Shown: positions 1 through 8,848 of the stretch, in pieces
Position numbering within the stretch: the first letter of the stretch is position 1
How the letters are laid out: every line of letters starts with the position of its first letter
Assembly (NCBI GenBank): GCA_963828215.1
Contig: CAWHFO010000062.1
Span: 1-64,000 of the forward strand
Length of the DNA stretch: 64,000 bases
Source: CAVTJL01 sp963828215
GTDB taxonomy: Bacteria; Pseudomonadota; Alphaproteobacteria; Geminicoccales; Geminicoccaceae
Direction: 5' to 3'
Position numbers and translations under genes: made by a program
The notes under the pieces: generated by a model
Databases searched by the model: none
What the model was told of the DNA's origin: nothing
The model's input: the letters and a program-made list of their open reading frames with translations, nothing else

Positions 1-178
1 CCTCGAGCTGCCTGAGGCGATGCGACATGAGCGTCGGCGACATCAGCGGCACGCCGCGCTGCAGCTCCGAGAACCGCGAGGCGCCCCAGGCGAGGTCCCG
101 GATGATCAAGGGGGTCCACCGCTCGCAGAACAGCTCGGCGGCTTTGGCGACCGGGCAGAACTGGCTGTAGCTCCTCAT
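1..178 (-). CDS. HxlR-family winged-helix regulator, N-terminal part (runs off the window)
   Basis: The minus strand reads from an ATG at 178 to the window edge without a stop (59 codons). The visible residues match the start of HxlR-type regulators: a Cys near the N-terminus (SQFCPVAKAAEL), then ERWTPLIIRDL, then FSELQRGVPLMSPTLMSHRL, i.e. helices 1-3 of the winged helix. HxlR proteins are small dimeric DNA-binding regulators, often responding to electrophiles through the N-terminal Cys. It is divergent from the methyltransferase at 368, with about 190 bases between the starts, so it may regulate that gene (inference). The C-terminal half is outside the window. Confidence 0.8.
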   Translation of the reverse strand, partial: MRSYSQFCPVAKAAELFCERWTPLIIRDLAWGASRFSELQRGVPLMSPTLMSHRLRQLE

Positions 179-367
179 GGCTGCACCTCCTGGACCACCG
201 GGTGAGCCTGGAAGGCAGGATAGCACGGCAGAGGCCTCGCATTAACTACAGTTCATGGAGTTGTCGTCTCGGCCGCCGCCACGGAGCCTCGGCCCCATCG
301 TTCGCCGGCGGACCCGGGCGCCCTTGCCGGCGGTCCGGCTCCGTCGCGACGGAAGGAGGCTCACCCC

Positions 368-1167
368 ATGGACGATGCAGCGAGCGGACAGCTCAAGGGC
401 AGCGCCGCCCAGGTCTACGAGACGTTCTTCGTGCCCGCCTTGTTCCGTGAGCCGGCGATGCGGACGGTGCGGATCGCGCGCCTCGCGCCGGGCCAGGCGG
501 TTCTCGACGTCGCCTGCGGCACCGGCGTGCTGGCACGCGAGGCCGCCGCGCGCGTGGCGCCGGGCGGCAGCGTGACGGGGCTCGACCGGAACGAGGCGAT
601 GCTCGCCGTCGCCCGCGCCAAGGCGCCCGGGATCACCTGGCGATCGGGGATGGCGGAGGAGCTCCCGTTTCCCGACGGCAGCTTCGATGCGGGCTTTTGC
701 CAGTTCGGGCTGATGTTCTTCGAGGACCGGTCCGCCGCGCTGAGAGAGCTGTGGCGGGTGGTGCGGCCGGGCGGCACGCTCGCGGTCTCGGTGTGGGACA
801 GCCTGGAGCGCACGCCGGGCTATGCCTCGATGACGGCGCTGCTGGAGCGTCTGTTCGGGCAGCGCGTGGCCGACGCGCTGCGGGCACCCTTCGTGCTGGG
901 CGAGCCCGCGCTCCTCGACGGCCTCGCCGCCGAGGCGGGCATCGGCGGGACCACGATCCACGCGCTCGACGTTACCGCCCGCTTCCCGTCGCTCGACGCC
1001 TGGGTCCATACCGACGTCAAGGGCTGGACGCTCGCCGATCTGATCGACGAACGGCAATACGCCACGCTCCTCACCGCGGCGCGCGAGGACTCCAGGGCTA
1101 TGTCCGGCCCGACGGGACGGTGGCCTTCGCCTCGCCGGCGCTGCTGCTGACGGCGCGGAAGGGCTGA
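368..1167 (+). CDS. class I SAM-dependent methyltransferase (Methyltransf_11 type), frameshifted near 1092
   Basis: The N-terminal 240 residues are a typical small-molecule methyltransferase. The SAM-binding glycine motif is VLDVACGTGVLAREAA, followed by the acidic residue in VTGLDRNEAM, a motif II region AEELPFPDGSFDAGFCQFGL, and LRELWRVVRPGGTLAVSVW. The start is set by AAGGAGG about 8 nt upstream. At about 1092 the frame breaks. Reading one base over restores the family tail (LQGYVRPDGTVAFASPALL) with a stop at 1167, so a single missing base in a C run is the simplest explanation. Substrate unknown. Divergent from the HxlR gene at 178. Confidence 0.82.
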
Positions 1168-1310
1168 GCGACGGTGTTCGGGGTCAAGCGTATCGCCACG
1201 GTGTCCGCAGGACCTTTCCTCCGTTCCAGACCCTACCGTGCCGACCCGCTCGAGGATCGCCGAAGGAGTTCCGTGTCGCCGCGATCGCAGCCGGGGGAAT
1301 GGAGGGGCTC

Positions 1311-1685
1311 ATGCGTGTCGCCGAGGTCATGCGCCGGTCGATCGAGGTCGTGCATCTGCACGAGCCACTGACGCGGGTCCGCGAGCGCTTCGATGCCGCC
1401 GGGCTCGACGCCATGCCCATCGTCGACGGCGACCGCATCGTGGGCATTCTGGGGCAGGCCGACCTCGAGCAGGCGCTCGGGTCCCGTATCGATGTGGAAG
1501 CCAGTGCCGTGCGCGATCTCGATGCGCCGGAGGCGGCCCATTGCCTGGAGACACACAGCGTCGAGGAAGCCCGGGCCGTCATGGACAGCGCCGGCCTCGA
1601 CTGGCTCCGACGCGGGGGGGCGGGGGCGGCGGGGTCGGAGCGGCGGGGGCGCGGCGCAGCCCGGCCGGAGGGAGGATGGGGCTGA
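1311..1685 (+). CDS. CBS-domain protein with an incomplete second CBS motif
   Basis: The first 55 residues form one clear CBS unit (VAEVMRRSIEVVHLHEPL, then the strand AMPIVDGDRIVGILGQADL). CBS modules bind adenosyl ligands and usually occur in pairs. A second unit starts at SVEEARAVMDSAGLDWL but never reaches its GRLVG-type strand. Instead the frame runs into a Gly/Arg-rich low-complexity tail coded by a G-rich tract (1614-1649). The start at 1311 is preceded by GGAGGGG; an ATG at 1299 is also possible. Either the gene is truncated or the G-rich tract is misread. It precedes the MgtC-like gene on the same strand. Confidence 0.6.
   Translation: MRVAEVMRRSIEVVHLHEPLTRVRERFDAAGLDAMPIVDGDRIVGILGQADLEQALGSRIDVEASAVRDLDAPEAAHCLETHSVEEARAVMDSAGLDWLRRGGAGAAGSERRGRGAARPEGGWG
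1614..1649 (+). other. G-rich tract with four G-runs (G-quadruplex candidate)
   Basis: Four uninterrupted G runs of 7, 5, 4 and 5 bases (1614-1620, 1622-1626, 1631-1634, 1645-1649) lie on the plus strand inside the 3' part of the CBS gene, exactly where the second CBS domain is lost. Spacing between the runs is short enough for a G-quadruplex in principle. It could equally be a site of sequencing error. Confidence 0.4.
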
Positions 1686-1778
1686 AGGTCTACGCCGCCC
1701 GCTGCAGTCGGCGCCGGGCGGCCCGCGCGGCCCCGGCCCGGCGAGCCTCCGGAGTAGGCCGGCGCGGAGGCCCGGCGG

Positions 1779-2287
1779 ATGGACGAGGCGTCCCTCGGCC
1801 GCGTGGGGATCGGGCTGGCCGGAATCGCCCTCCGCCTCGGCGTCGCGGCGCTTCTCGGCTTCCTCATCGGGCTCGATCGCGAGATCCGGGGCCACGCGCT
1901 CGGGCTCCGCACCAACATGCTGGTCGGCGTGGGCGCCTGCCTCTTCGGCATCCTCACCGTTCAGATCGTGGCCCTCTGGGGTCAGGGCCCAGGCCAGGTC
2001 CGCATCGACCCGACGCGGGTGGTGGAGGGCATCATCGGCGGCATCGGCTTTCTCGGCGCCGGCGCCATCCTCCGCTCGCGCGGCGAGGTCAAGGGCGCCA
2101 CGACCGGTGCCACGATCTGGGCCGTGGGCGGCGTCGGCCTCGCCGTCGGCTTCGCCTTCTACGCCGCCGCCGTCGCCGCGTCATCCTCTTCATCGTGACC
2201 GTGCTGGGATTTCTCGAGCGACGGCTGCTCGAGCCCGATCGCCCGGACCGGGAACCCGCCCCGTCGCCGCGGAAGCCGCGGGCCTAG
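1779..2287 (+). CDS. MgtC/SapB-family membrane protein, frameshifted near 2178
   Basis: An inner-membrane protein of the MgtC/SapB family. The sequence shows hydrophobic helices (IALRLGVAALLGFLIGLDRE), the family motif around GLRTNMLVGVGACLFGIL, a second block RVVEGIIGGIGFLGAGAIL, and TTGATIWAVGGVGLAVGFAF. After AAAVAA the first frame degenerates into a serine run and stops. One base over, the expected last helix continues as VILFIVTVLGFLERRLLEP to a stop at 2287, so a base is probably missing in the GCC/GTC run near 2178. MgtC proteins are linked to Mg2+ limitation and ATP-synthase control in other bacteria; the role here is not shown. Confidence 0.78.
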
Positions 2288-2298
2288 ACCGACCGCCC

Positions 2299-4677
2299 TC
2301 AGGGGCTCGATGCGGCCGGCGTGTCCACGGGGACCCACGGCTTGGGCTGGCAGCCGCTTGGCGTCAGCGGCGGGCCCACCACGCAGCGCGGGTTGACCGG
2401 GGCGACCTCGACCGGGCCGGCCGCGGGCTCGGGCCCGCTCGCAGCGCCGGTGACGGGACGCGGAAGCTGCATCGCCGCGCGGCTGTTGGCCCGTTCCGCC
2501 AGCTGCAGCAGCCACCAGTCGCGGGCCGAGAACCGGTCGGCCCGCTCGCAGGCCCCGTCCAGCAGCTGGTCGGCCAGCACCGTGAGGTAGGGCGGGATCG
2601 CGCAGCTGTCGTGCCAGGCCCGCTCGATGCGGTTGAGCACGCCCAGCCGCTCGTAGGAGAGCGGGCCGTGGGCGGCGTCGGGCGCGGCACCCCGGGGTCG
2701 TGGGTCCACCGGCGCCGCCGGCAGGGGCTCCTCCACGGGCGGCACCGCGCGGGCCTGCGGACCCACGCCCGGCAGCGGCTTCTTCAACTCCCCGAGCAGA
2801 TCGACCAGGGCCTCCTGATAGGTGCCCGTCACCGGGTCGGCCGGCCCGCCGCCCACCAGGGAGCCCGATCTCTGAAGCGCGCCCGGCGGAAGCAGCGGCG
2901 CCGGCGGCTGCCCCTTGTCCGTGATGGCGCCCCGGAGATCGACGAAATCGAGGCGCGCCATCGGCCGGCCGAGCGTCTCCCAGATCGCGCCGGTCAGACG
3001 GGCGGCCCGGAGATCGGCCCCGTCGAGATAGGCGCCCGCCAGATTGGCCTGCGACAGGTCGGAGCGGGCGAGGTGCGAGCCCACCAGCCGGGCCTCCTCG
3101 AGCTGGGCGGCGACGAGCCGGGCCTGCCCGGCCCCCACGCCCGAGAGGTCGGCGGCATTGAGAACGGCCCCCCGCGCCCGCGCGCAGTCCAGATTGGCGC
3201 CCACGAGGCGGGCCTCGGTGAGATCGGCGCGGTCCAGCCAGGCGCCCGCCAGATTGGCGCCCGGCAGGTCGGCGACGTTCAGCGCCGCCCCGGCCAGATC
3301 CGCCTCGACCAGGTCGGCCATCCCGAGCTTCGCGTCGCGCAGCCTCGCACCGCGCAGATCGGCCTTGTGCAGCCGTGCCCCCGAGAGGTCGGCCCGGCCG
3401 AAGCTCGCCGCCGCCGCGACCGTCCGGCAATAGCGCCGGCCGTCGCCGTCATAGGTGACGAACCCGCCGCAGCGATCGAACTCGGTCTCCGGCACGTCGC
3501 CCAGATCCGCGGAGGCGAGCCCCGCATCGTCGAACCGGGCGCCGAACAGATCGGCCCCGCGCAGGTCGGCGTTCCTGAGGTCGGTGCCGCTGAAGTCGGC
3601 GAACCGCAGGTCCCGGCCGCGCAGGTCGAAGCCGCTGCCGACGCGCGGGCCGAGCGCGGTGGCCTCCGGCGCGAAGCTCTTGCCGCGCACGACGAGGTTG
3701 CGGCGCATGTCGAGCGGTGTCGTCGGCGCCTCGAAGAGGAGGTAGGAGAGACACTGCATCTGGCGCGGCGGTGCCCCGTCGAAGGGCGCCACCGGCCGGA
3801 CGGTGCCGAAAGGCCACCACCAGGAGCAGGTCTCCGGCAGCGCGGGAGGCACCGCGACCGACCCCGCCACCGATGCGGTGGGCACACCCAGAGGCCGAAG
3901 CTCGTTCGGGTCGACCGTGCAGGGATCGACGCCGCGCGGACCCTTGTCGGTGAGCTGCACATAGCCGGTCGGCTCGGAGGGACGGTCGGCGGGGAGCGTG
4001 GCGACCACCGTCGAGAACAGGATGGCGGCGGCCGCGACGACGCCCAGCGCCACGAAGCCGACGCCGCCGACCATCCGGCGCCTGGCCCTGGACAGCCTGC
4101 CGCCGCTGCGGGGGGAGCGCGTGCCGAGCCCCCGGATCGTCAGGAACCACATGGACCCGAGCAGGACGACGTCCGCCACCACCAGGATCATGTGGAAGGC
4201 GGTGATGTGCCGCGCGTGGTAGGGCAGGAAGCGGATCTGGACGAAGATCAGGGCGGCGATCGGCAAAAGGATCACCAGGAGCCAGAGCAGCACCCCGACG
4301 CCCGGGCGAAAGCGCCCGAGCCCGCCCAGCAGGTACTGGGTCACCGGGAAGGACGGGCCGAAGGGAGCGCCGGCGGCGCCCGCCCCCTGCCCCTTACGGG
4401 CCTCCCGAACGCACAGGGACAGCTGATAGAGCTGGAACAGGAGGTAGGCGTGGAGGGCCAGGAACAGCATCGGCCCGATGACGTAGAAGCCGACGATCGG
4501 CAGGTCGACATTGAGGATCGGCAGCCGCACCGCGGTGCCGCGCAGGAGTTGCTCGTGGGTGGTGGCGGCGACGGTGGTGACGAAATAGGCGGCGAAGCTG
4601 CTGAACCAGAAGAGCGCCCGGCGCACCTCCGCCGTGGCCTCGTCCAGCCGCTTCACCGCACCCCCGTCCTCCGCCAT
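2299..4677 (-). CDS. membrane-anchored pentapeptide-repeat protein
   Basis: 792 residues, intact. The N-terminal 230 residues contain about four hydrophobic segments (ALFWFSSFAAYFVTTVAA, VGFYVIGPMLFLALHAYLLF, GVLLWLLVILLPIAALIFV, MVGGVGFVALGVVAAAAIL), so this part is probably in the inner membrane. From about residue 360 to 580 there are many A(D/N)LxxA pentapeptide repeats (LRNADLRGADLFGARFDDAG; LAGAYLDGADLRAARLTGAI), predicted to form a right-handed quadrilateral beta helix. A break with cysteines (DRCGGFVTYDGDGRRYC) splits the repeat domain. The C-terminal 200 residues are Pro-rich and unassigned. Such 'pentapeptide repeat plus membrane' proteins are known as hypotheticals in alphaproteobacteria; no function is assigned. 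Confidence 0.8.
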   Translation of the reverse strand: MAEDGGAVKRLDEATAEVRRALFWFSSFAAYFVTTVAATTHEQLLRGTAVRLPILNVDLPIVGFYVIGPMLFLALHAYLLFQLYQLSLCVREARKGQGAGAAGAPFGPSFPVTQYLLGGLGRFRPGVGVLLWLLVILLPIAALIFVQIRFLPYHARHITAFHMILVVADVVLLGSMWFLTIRGLGTRSPRSGGRLSRARRRMVGGVGFVALGVVAAAAILFSTVVATLPADRPSEPTGYVQLTDKGPRGVDPCTVDPNELRPLGVPTASVAGSVAVPPALPETCSWWWPFGTVRPVAPFDGAPPRQMQCLSYLLFEAPTTPLDMRRNLVVRGKSFAPEATALGPRVGSGFDLRGRDLRFADFSGTDLRNADLRGADLFGARFDDAGLASADLGDVPETEFDRCGGFVTYDGDGRRYCRTVAAAASFGRADLSGARLHKADLRGARLRDAKLGMADLVEADLAGAALNVADLPGANLAGAWLDRADLTEARLVGANLDCARARGAVLNAADLSGVGAGQARLVAAQLEEARLVGSHLARSDLSQANLAGAYLDGADLRAARLTGAIWETLGRPMARLDFVDLRGAITDKGQPPAPLLPPGALQRSGSLVGGGPADPVTGTYQEALVDLLGELKKPLPGVGPQARAVPPVEEPLPAAPVDPRPRGAAPDAAHGPLSYERLGVLNRIERAWHDSCAIPPYLTVLADQLLDGACERADRFSARDWWLLQLAERANSRAAMQLPRPVTGAASGPEPAAGPVEVAPVNPRCVVGPPLTPSGCQPKPWVPVDTPAASSP

Positions 4678-5004
4678 GGGCTCCCCCGCCCAGCACCCGG
4701 GAACCCCCGGCCGAGCCTCGGCGACACCCGACGAGGCTGCGCCCCGAGACCGGCCCCGTCAACCGCCGGGCGCACCCGTTACGGCGCGCCGCGCGCGACG
4801 GGTGGGTCGCTCAGAGGCTCAGAGGCATCAGCGGCGAGGACGAGGCAATGACAAAGGTCACGATCCGCGACCGACGGTCCAGGCGACGCCGCTTCGGGCC
4901 CCAGGCCAAGCCGCCGCAGCTTCGTCCACGGCATGGCAACAGGCCACCGAATCGGTGTTCGAGAGTGACAAAAGGAAGAAAGGCCTTTTCTTTTTTCTCT
5001 TCTT
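4678..5004. other. intergenic stretch without a supported gene
   Basis: Between the start of the pentapeptide gene and the stop of the next minus-strand gene I see no convincing coding region. The only structure is an AT-rich dyad near 4976-4992, listed separately. Confidence 0.5.
4965..4992 (-). terminator. possible intrinsic terminator
   Basis: An AT-rich imperfect dyad (AAGAAA...GGCC...TTTCTT on the minus strand) is followed by CCTTTTG and starts just after the stop codon of the minus-strand gene ending at 5005. The T run is short, so this is a weak call. Confidence 0.35.
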
Positions 5005-5891
5005 CTACGGCCCGAGCGGCTTCCGCCCCGCGCTCTTCTGGGGGCCGGCTCCGGCTCGGGCGCGGCCTTGGCCAGCTCGGCCAGGCGCTGCTCGCCGCGG
5101 CGGATGAACCAGTCGGCGACGTCCGGAAAATCGTGGGCGAGCTGGGCGATCGGCGAGAGCGGCAGCTCGTCGGGGAGGTCGGGGACGCCCGGGATGGCGG
5201 GGCACCCAGACGATGCGGTAGCCGGGCGGTGCGATGGGCTCGCCCGAGGCGGACCAGGAGAGGGCGGGAAGCTCGGCCTCGGCGGCGGGAGCGGGCTCGC
5301 TCGGGGCGACGGGCGTCTCGGCGGCGTTCGGCCGCCTCCGCCGCCTCGCGCGCGGCCTCGCGGAGCGCCGCGCGGCCGGCCTCGGCGCCGATGAAGTCGG
5401 CGAGGCGGGGGGCGGCGGCGTGGGCCGGGCCCAGCGGATGCTGGCCGTAGCCCGCCATCGAGTCCCGATGCTGCTCGGGCGGGGCCGTGCGGCTCCGGCC
5501 GCACGGCCTTGGGCTCCGTCGCCTGCTCGAAGGTCCGCCGCACCAGCTGGACCAGCCGGCAGGCCGGGCTCCGGCCGCGGTTCGCCTCGTAGACGATGAA
5601 CATCAGGGCGCGACGGTCGCCCATGTCGACCAGGTGCTGGAGATCGGCCATCGCCGTCTCGATCAGCAGCCGCTCCTGCTCGTCGAAGGGCAGCTCGCGG
5701 GCGGCCCGGTAATGGGCGACGAGCCGAGAAAATTCGTGGTCGGCGATGAACGCCTGGATTTCCTCCTCCGTCGCGGCCTCGACCTCGGCGACCTCGGCCG
5801 GGGTGAGCCCGGCGGCGAGGCGTCGGGCCAGCCGGCAGCGACGGGCGCCGGGCATCGAGACGGGCGAGCGGGAGGGGTAGGGCGCAGGCAT
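5005..5891 (-). CDS. uncharacterised protein, several frameshifts
   Basis: The N-terminal half is coherent: from the ATG at 5891 it reads LTPAEVAEVEAATEEEIQAF, then VAHYRAARELPFDEQERLLI and a helix MADLQHLVDMGDRRALMFIV, all predicted helical and acidic. The rest changes frame at least three times (roughly 5470, 5330 and 5215). Plausible pieces are RLADFIGAEAGRAALREAAR, a Pro/Ala-rich linker, PPGYRIVWVP, and DELPLSPIAQLAHDFPDVAD. The frame with a stop at 5005 fits the terminator-like dyad that follows. I do not recognise the family. The N-terminal segment and the neighbouring XRE gene suggest an accessory or phage-type gene. It may be a pseudogene or simply badly sequenced. Confidence 0.45.
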
Positions 5892-5899
5892 TTCTCCTT

Positions 5900-5937
5900 G
5901 TACTAGGAGGAAACACCCTCTGTCAACCAAAAGTTGA
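5900..5937 (-). promoter_or_regulatory. candidate promoter/operator upstream of the 5891 gene
   Basis: On the minus strand a perfect TTGACA (5926-5921) lies 15 nt from TAGTAC (5905-5900). It is overlapped by the inverted repeat TCAAC / GTTGA (5923-5927 and 5933-5937). The -10 candidate is unusually close to the ATG, so exact assignment is uncertain. The dyad could be an operator for the XRE regulator encoded just upstream. Confidence 0.35.
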
Positions 5938-5945
5938 TTTTTTTC

Positions 5946-6262
5946 GTTTGTCACTTGGCGCCAGAGGCCGGCCTGAGGTCAGGCGCCGGTGCCGGCTGCG
6001 AGCGCCTGCCGGGCCTCGCGCAGCGTGATCATCGGGGTGCCTCGCGTCCTCTGAGATCGCATGGACCAGGATGGCCCTGATCCCGCCGATGTCGGCGGCT
6101 TGGCTCGTACACAGGATCGCGCAGAAGGGTGCTGCCGAGGCCACGGCCCGGCAGACCGGCATCGACGAGCCGAGCCATGGCCCGAGGATCGCGGGCCGAG
6201 AGCGGGACGTGAATTGAGTGCACTGCTGCCGTAACCGCGCGAAGCGCGCCGCAACACGGTCG
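5946..6262. other. stretch with no confident gene
   Basis: Short minus-strand open frames exist, and fragments such as ILCTSQAADIGGIRAILVHA and MITLREARQALAAGTGA look coding-like but lie in different frames. They may be pieces of one further broken small gene. I cannot assign it. Confidence 0.3.
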
Positions 6263-6964
6263 CTATAGCCGCGGTTTAGGGAAGATGCATGCGCTGTTCT
6301 CGACACTATTCGCGAATGGGCAACACAGTCGCTGAAAAGTGAAGACGTGGCAAAGTCTCCCGATCTGGTGTACGATTATCCGGCGATAGCTTAAGGTATA
6401 GTTGCCCGATCTGCGTCGAGCCTGGGCGCCGCCTATGCGAGTGGTCCCGCTTACGCGGCCGAAGGAAGCACCGCCCCATTCCCGGCGTCGGGACCAGTCG
6501 CCACGGCCCGTCGGCGTTCGGGTCTTCCGAACCCAGCGGCGTGCGCGCGACATTCTCCATCGTCCAGGGAGTCGAGTGGCCGCGACTGCTCGGGCGAGCG
6601 AACACAAGGCTGCCTGGAGCCGGCGACTGGGATCGCCCTGAAGTCGCGCAGGAGCTGAAGAAGCTGACGGCGCTCGGGCGTGACCTCGTCCTTCCGGAGA
6701 CTCCGCCGTATCCTCGAAGAAATAGCTGGGCGCTACGTCGAGCGCCCGGGCGATCGGAAGGAGGCGGCCGGCCGCAACACGGTTCGTCCCGCTCTCGTAC
6801 TTGTAGAGCTGCTGGTAGGTGACGCCGACCATCGTCGCCAGCTGCTGCATGGTCATGCCGAGCATGATGCGTCGGGTCCGGATCCGGGCCGCAACCTGGC
6901 GGTCGATCTCGCTAAGATGAAGCCGCGACACTGCGCCGGGCGGCCGATCAACGAGCAGATTCAT
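6263..6964 (-). CDS. XRE-family helix-turn-helix regulator, frameshifted after the HTH domain
   Basis: Residues 20-80 form a classic HTH_3 domain: VAARIRTRRIMLGMTMQQLA, MVGVTYQQLYKYESGTNRVA, LLPIARALDVAPSYFFED. This matches the alphaproteobacterial regulators in which the HTH is followed by a short helical tail. After FEDTAES the frame slips; one base over reads KDEVTPERRQLLQLLRDFRA, and then the first frame resumes with LQAALCSLARAVAATRL, the expected tail. Two compensating indels near 6690 and 6640 explain this. Residues after about 6560 look like non-coding read-through, so the true stop is uncertain. AT-rich palindromes upstream (7067-7097) are candidate operators. Confidence 0.62.
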   Translation of the reverse strand: MNLLVDRPPGAVSRLHLSEIDRQVAARIRTRRIMLGMTMQQLATMVGVTYQQLYKYESGTNRVAAGRLLPIARALDVAPSYFFEDTAESPEGRGHARAPSASSAPARLQGDPSRRLQAALCSLARAVAATRLPGRWRMSRARRWVRKTRTPTGRGDWSRRREWGGASFGRVSGTTRIGGAQARRRSGNYTLSYRRIIVHQIGRLCHVFTFQRLCCPFANSVENSACIFPKPRL

Positions 6965-7066
6965 TGTGGCCTCACTGTTCAGAAGCTAGGGCGAGAGAAA
7001 AGACACTCGATCTTAGGGCTATCCAATCTTTTTTTATTCTAAAGATTCCGTCAGTTTCTTCGAAAG

Positions 7067-7097
7067 ATCAAATTTTATTTGATTAGAATAATCAAAT
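7067..7097. promoter_or_regulatory. overlapping AT-rich palindromes, candidate XRE operator
   Basis: Three copies of a 7-bp half-site occur in a row: ATCAAAT at 7067-7073, its complement ATTTGAT at 7077-7083, and ATCAAAT at 7091-7097. They form two overlapping perfect dyads (7067-7083 with a TTT centre; 7078-7096 with a GAA centre). They lie about 100 bp upstream of the XRE gene start, in an AT-rich patch that is out of character for this GC-rich DNA. This is the geometry expected of cooperative repressor sites. Confidence 0.5.
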
Positions 7098-7289
7098 TCA
7101 GTCAGTCGTATAGAATGTTTGCTGCAAAAATCGGTATGAGTACTAGTACGTTGATCGCTAGCCCGTGCTCGTGCAGCTGTCAAGCGTCTAAACGCTGGTT
7201 TTCGGATTGCGCCGATCACTGGTGGTCCACGCCAACGCTTGGTACCCTTGATCGACCTGGCGATGATGTAGTCGGAGTTGCGGTTCAGA

Positions 7290-7460
7290 GGGACGCGCCA
7301 TGCCGCGGCGGCCGGCGGCGGCGTCGACGCGGGCGACGAGGCCGTCGTCCATCGAGACGTTGACGCGCACGGCGCCCGGCGTCTCGACTGGGACGAGAAG
7401 ACGAACGGGCTCTTCGACGCCTCGCTTGGCTCGGGTAGGAGCCGGTGATCTCCGCAGGCG
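7290..7460 (-). pseudogene. HicB-like antitoxin, C-terminal fragment
   Basis: The minus strand encodes VRLLVPVETPGAVRVNVSMD followed by DGLVARVDAAAGRRGM. This is the junction between the HicB fold and its C-terminal ribbon-helix-helix DNA-binding tail in type II HicB antitoxins. The part expected after RRGM is disrupted (another frame reads NRNSDYIIARSIKG), and the N-terminal HicB domain is not readable in one frame. No hicA toxin is visible next to it. I call this a relic with moderate confidence. Confidence 0.4.
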
Positions 7461-7691
7461 CGGGCCGCTCTGCTGCGCGATCGACCGCACCGCCTTGGGG
7501 CCGGAGGTCGCGTGGGCGGCGTGGGCGTCGTGTGTGATCGATGGACTCGTCTCCAGTCGTCCGAGGGAGGGTGAGCCGCGTAAGTCGCGCATCCCCTTGT
7601 CTTTGCTGCAGCGCAGCACGACGTCAGGAAGCGCGGTTAGCCGAGCGATGGGCCCGCCTGTGTTCCTGTGGAGACTGGGAAGGATGCCCGA

Positions 7692-8848
7692 ATGCCGAGT
7701 GGCTCGATCGAGCTTCCTGCCGGGCCGGGCGTGCTGGCCGCGCCGCGGCCCGCACGGCGGCTGCTGCGATCATCGGGCGGGGCAGGGAGCGCGACGGGCG
7801 ATCGACCGGCCGAGAGCCCGGGATTGCTCGCGCTCTGGCGGCGGCGCCGGGTAGCGGGGCGGCCGCTGAGCTTGGCGCTCCAGGGGGGCGGCGCTCACGG
7901 CGCCTTCACCTGGGGGTGCTCGACCGGCTGCTCGAGGTGGGCGGGCTCGAGCTCGACACGTTGAGCGGCAGCTCGGCGGGAGCGGTCAACGCGGTGGCCT
8001 TGGCCGCGGGCTGGCTCGAGGGCGGCGCCGAAGGGGCCCGGGAGCGGCTGACCCAGCTCTGGGAGGCCGTCAGCGAGCTGCTGCCGGTGCCGCTCGCGTC
8101 GGGTGCCGTGCGGGCCTTTGCCATCGGCCTCGCCACCCATCTCTTCTCGCCCACGGATCTCAACCCGCTCGGCATCGATCCGCTGCGCGACATCCTCGAG
8201 CGGCTGGTCGACTTCGATCGGCTCCGGGGGCAGCACGGTCTTCGTCTCCTCGTCGCCGCCACCTCGGTCCGCACCGGTGCTGCCAGGATCTTCGAGACGC
8301 ATGAGATGACCCCCGAGGTCGTCCTCGCCTCGGCGGCGCTGCCGCAGCTGCACGAGGCGGTCCTGATCGATGGCGAGGCCTACTGGGACGGCGGCCTGTC
8401 GAGCAACCCGCCGCTCGTCGCGCTGGCCCGCCGCTCCCGCACGCGGCGCGTCCTGCTCGTGCGGCTCACCCCCTGGGAGACGGACGCGGTGCCGCGGGCG
8501 GCCCCAGATATCCGGGCCCGCCTCTCCGAGATCGGGTTCAGCCGGCCCCTGCACGAGGAGATCGCCCAGCTGGCGAGCGCCCGCCGGCTGCGCCGCGCCG
8601 GGCCAGGCTGGCTCAGCTCCGAGATCAGGCACCTCGCGCGCATGCGGTTGGCCGTCATCGACGGCGACGCGACGCTGGCGGCGCTGCCGCCGTTGACCCG
8701 GATCGAGCCCGGGCGGGAGCTGGTCCTGCGCCTGCGCGACGCGGGCCGGGACGCCGCGGACGTCTGGCTGGCCCGCCGGGCCTCAGCGGTCGGCCAGGGC
8801 CAGCTTGGCGCCGAGGAGGAGAAAGGCGGCGGCGACGGTGCGGCGTAG
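7692..8848 (+). CDS. patatin-like phospholipase, frameshifted near 7912
   Basis: All patatin landmarks are present: the oxyanion loop GGGAHGAF, the nucleophile motif GSSAGAVN (GxSxG), and the catalytic Asp in DGGLSSNPP. Together they form a Ser-Asp dyad lipid acyl hydrolase. The frame breaks between GAFTWG and VLDRLLEVGGLELDTLSGSS (near 7912), where one base is missing. The start at 7692 follows GGGAAGGA at about 8 nt; the open frame further upstream is spurious. Patatins of this type are often near PHB/phasin genes, but here the neighbours are LysE and a GST. The 3' end overlaps the convergent LysE gene by 66 bp. Confidence 0.82.

Noticed and set aside
1393..4851. Very long plus-strand open frame across the MgtC and pentapeptide genes
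   Set aside because: It is the antisense shadow of the pentapeptide gene in high-GC DNA; its composition (His/Arg/Gln/Pro-rich repeats) mirrors the real repeats on the other strand and matches no protein family.
7541..7690. Upstream extension of the patatin open frame
   Set aside because: The residues are Arg/Ser/Cys-rich and unlike patatins, and a good ribosome-binding site lies before the ATG at 7692 in the frame that carries GGGAHGAF.
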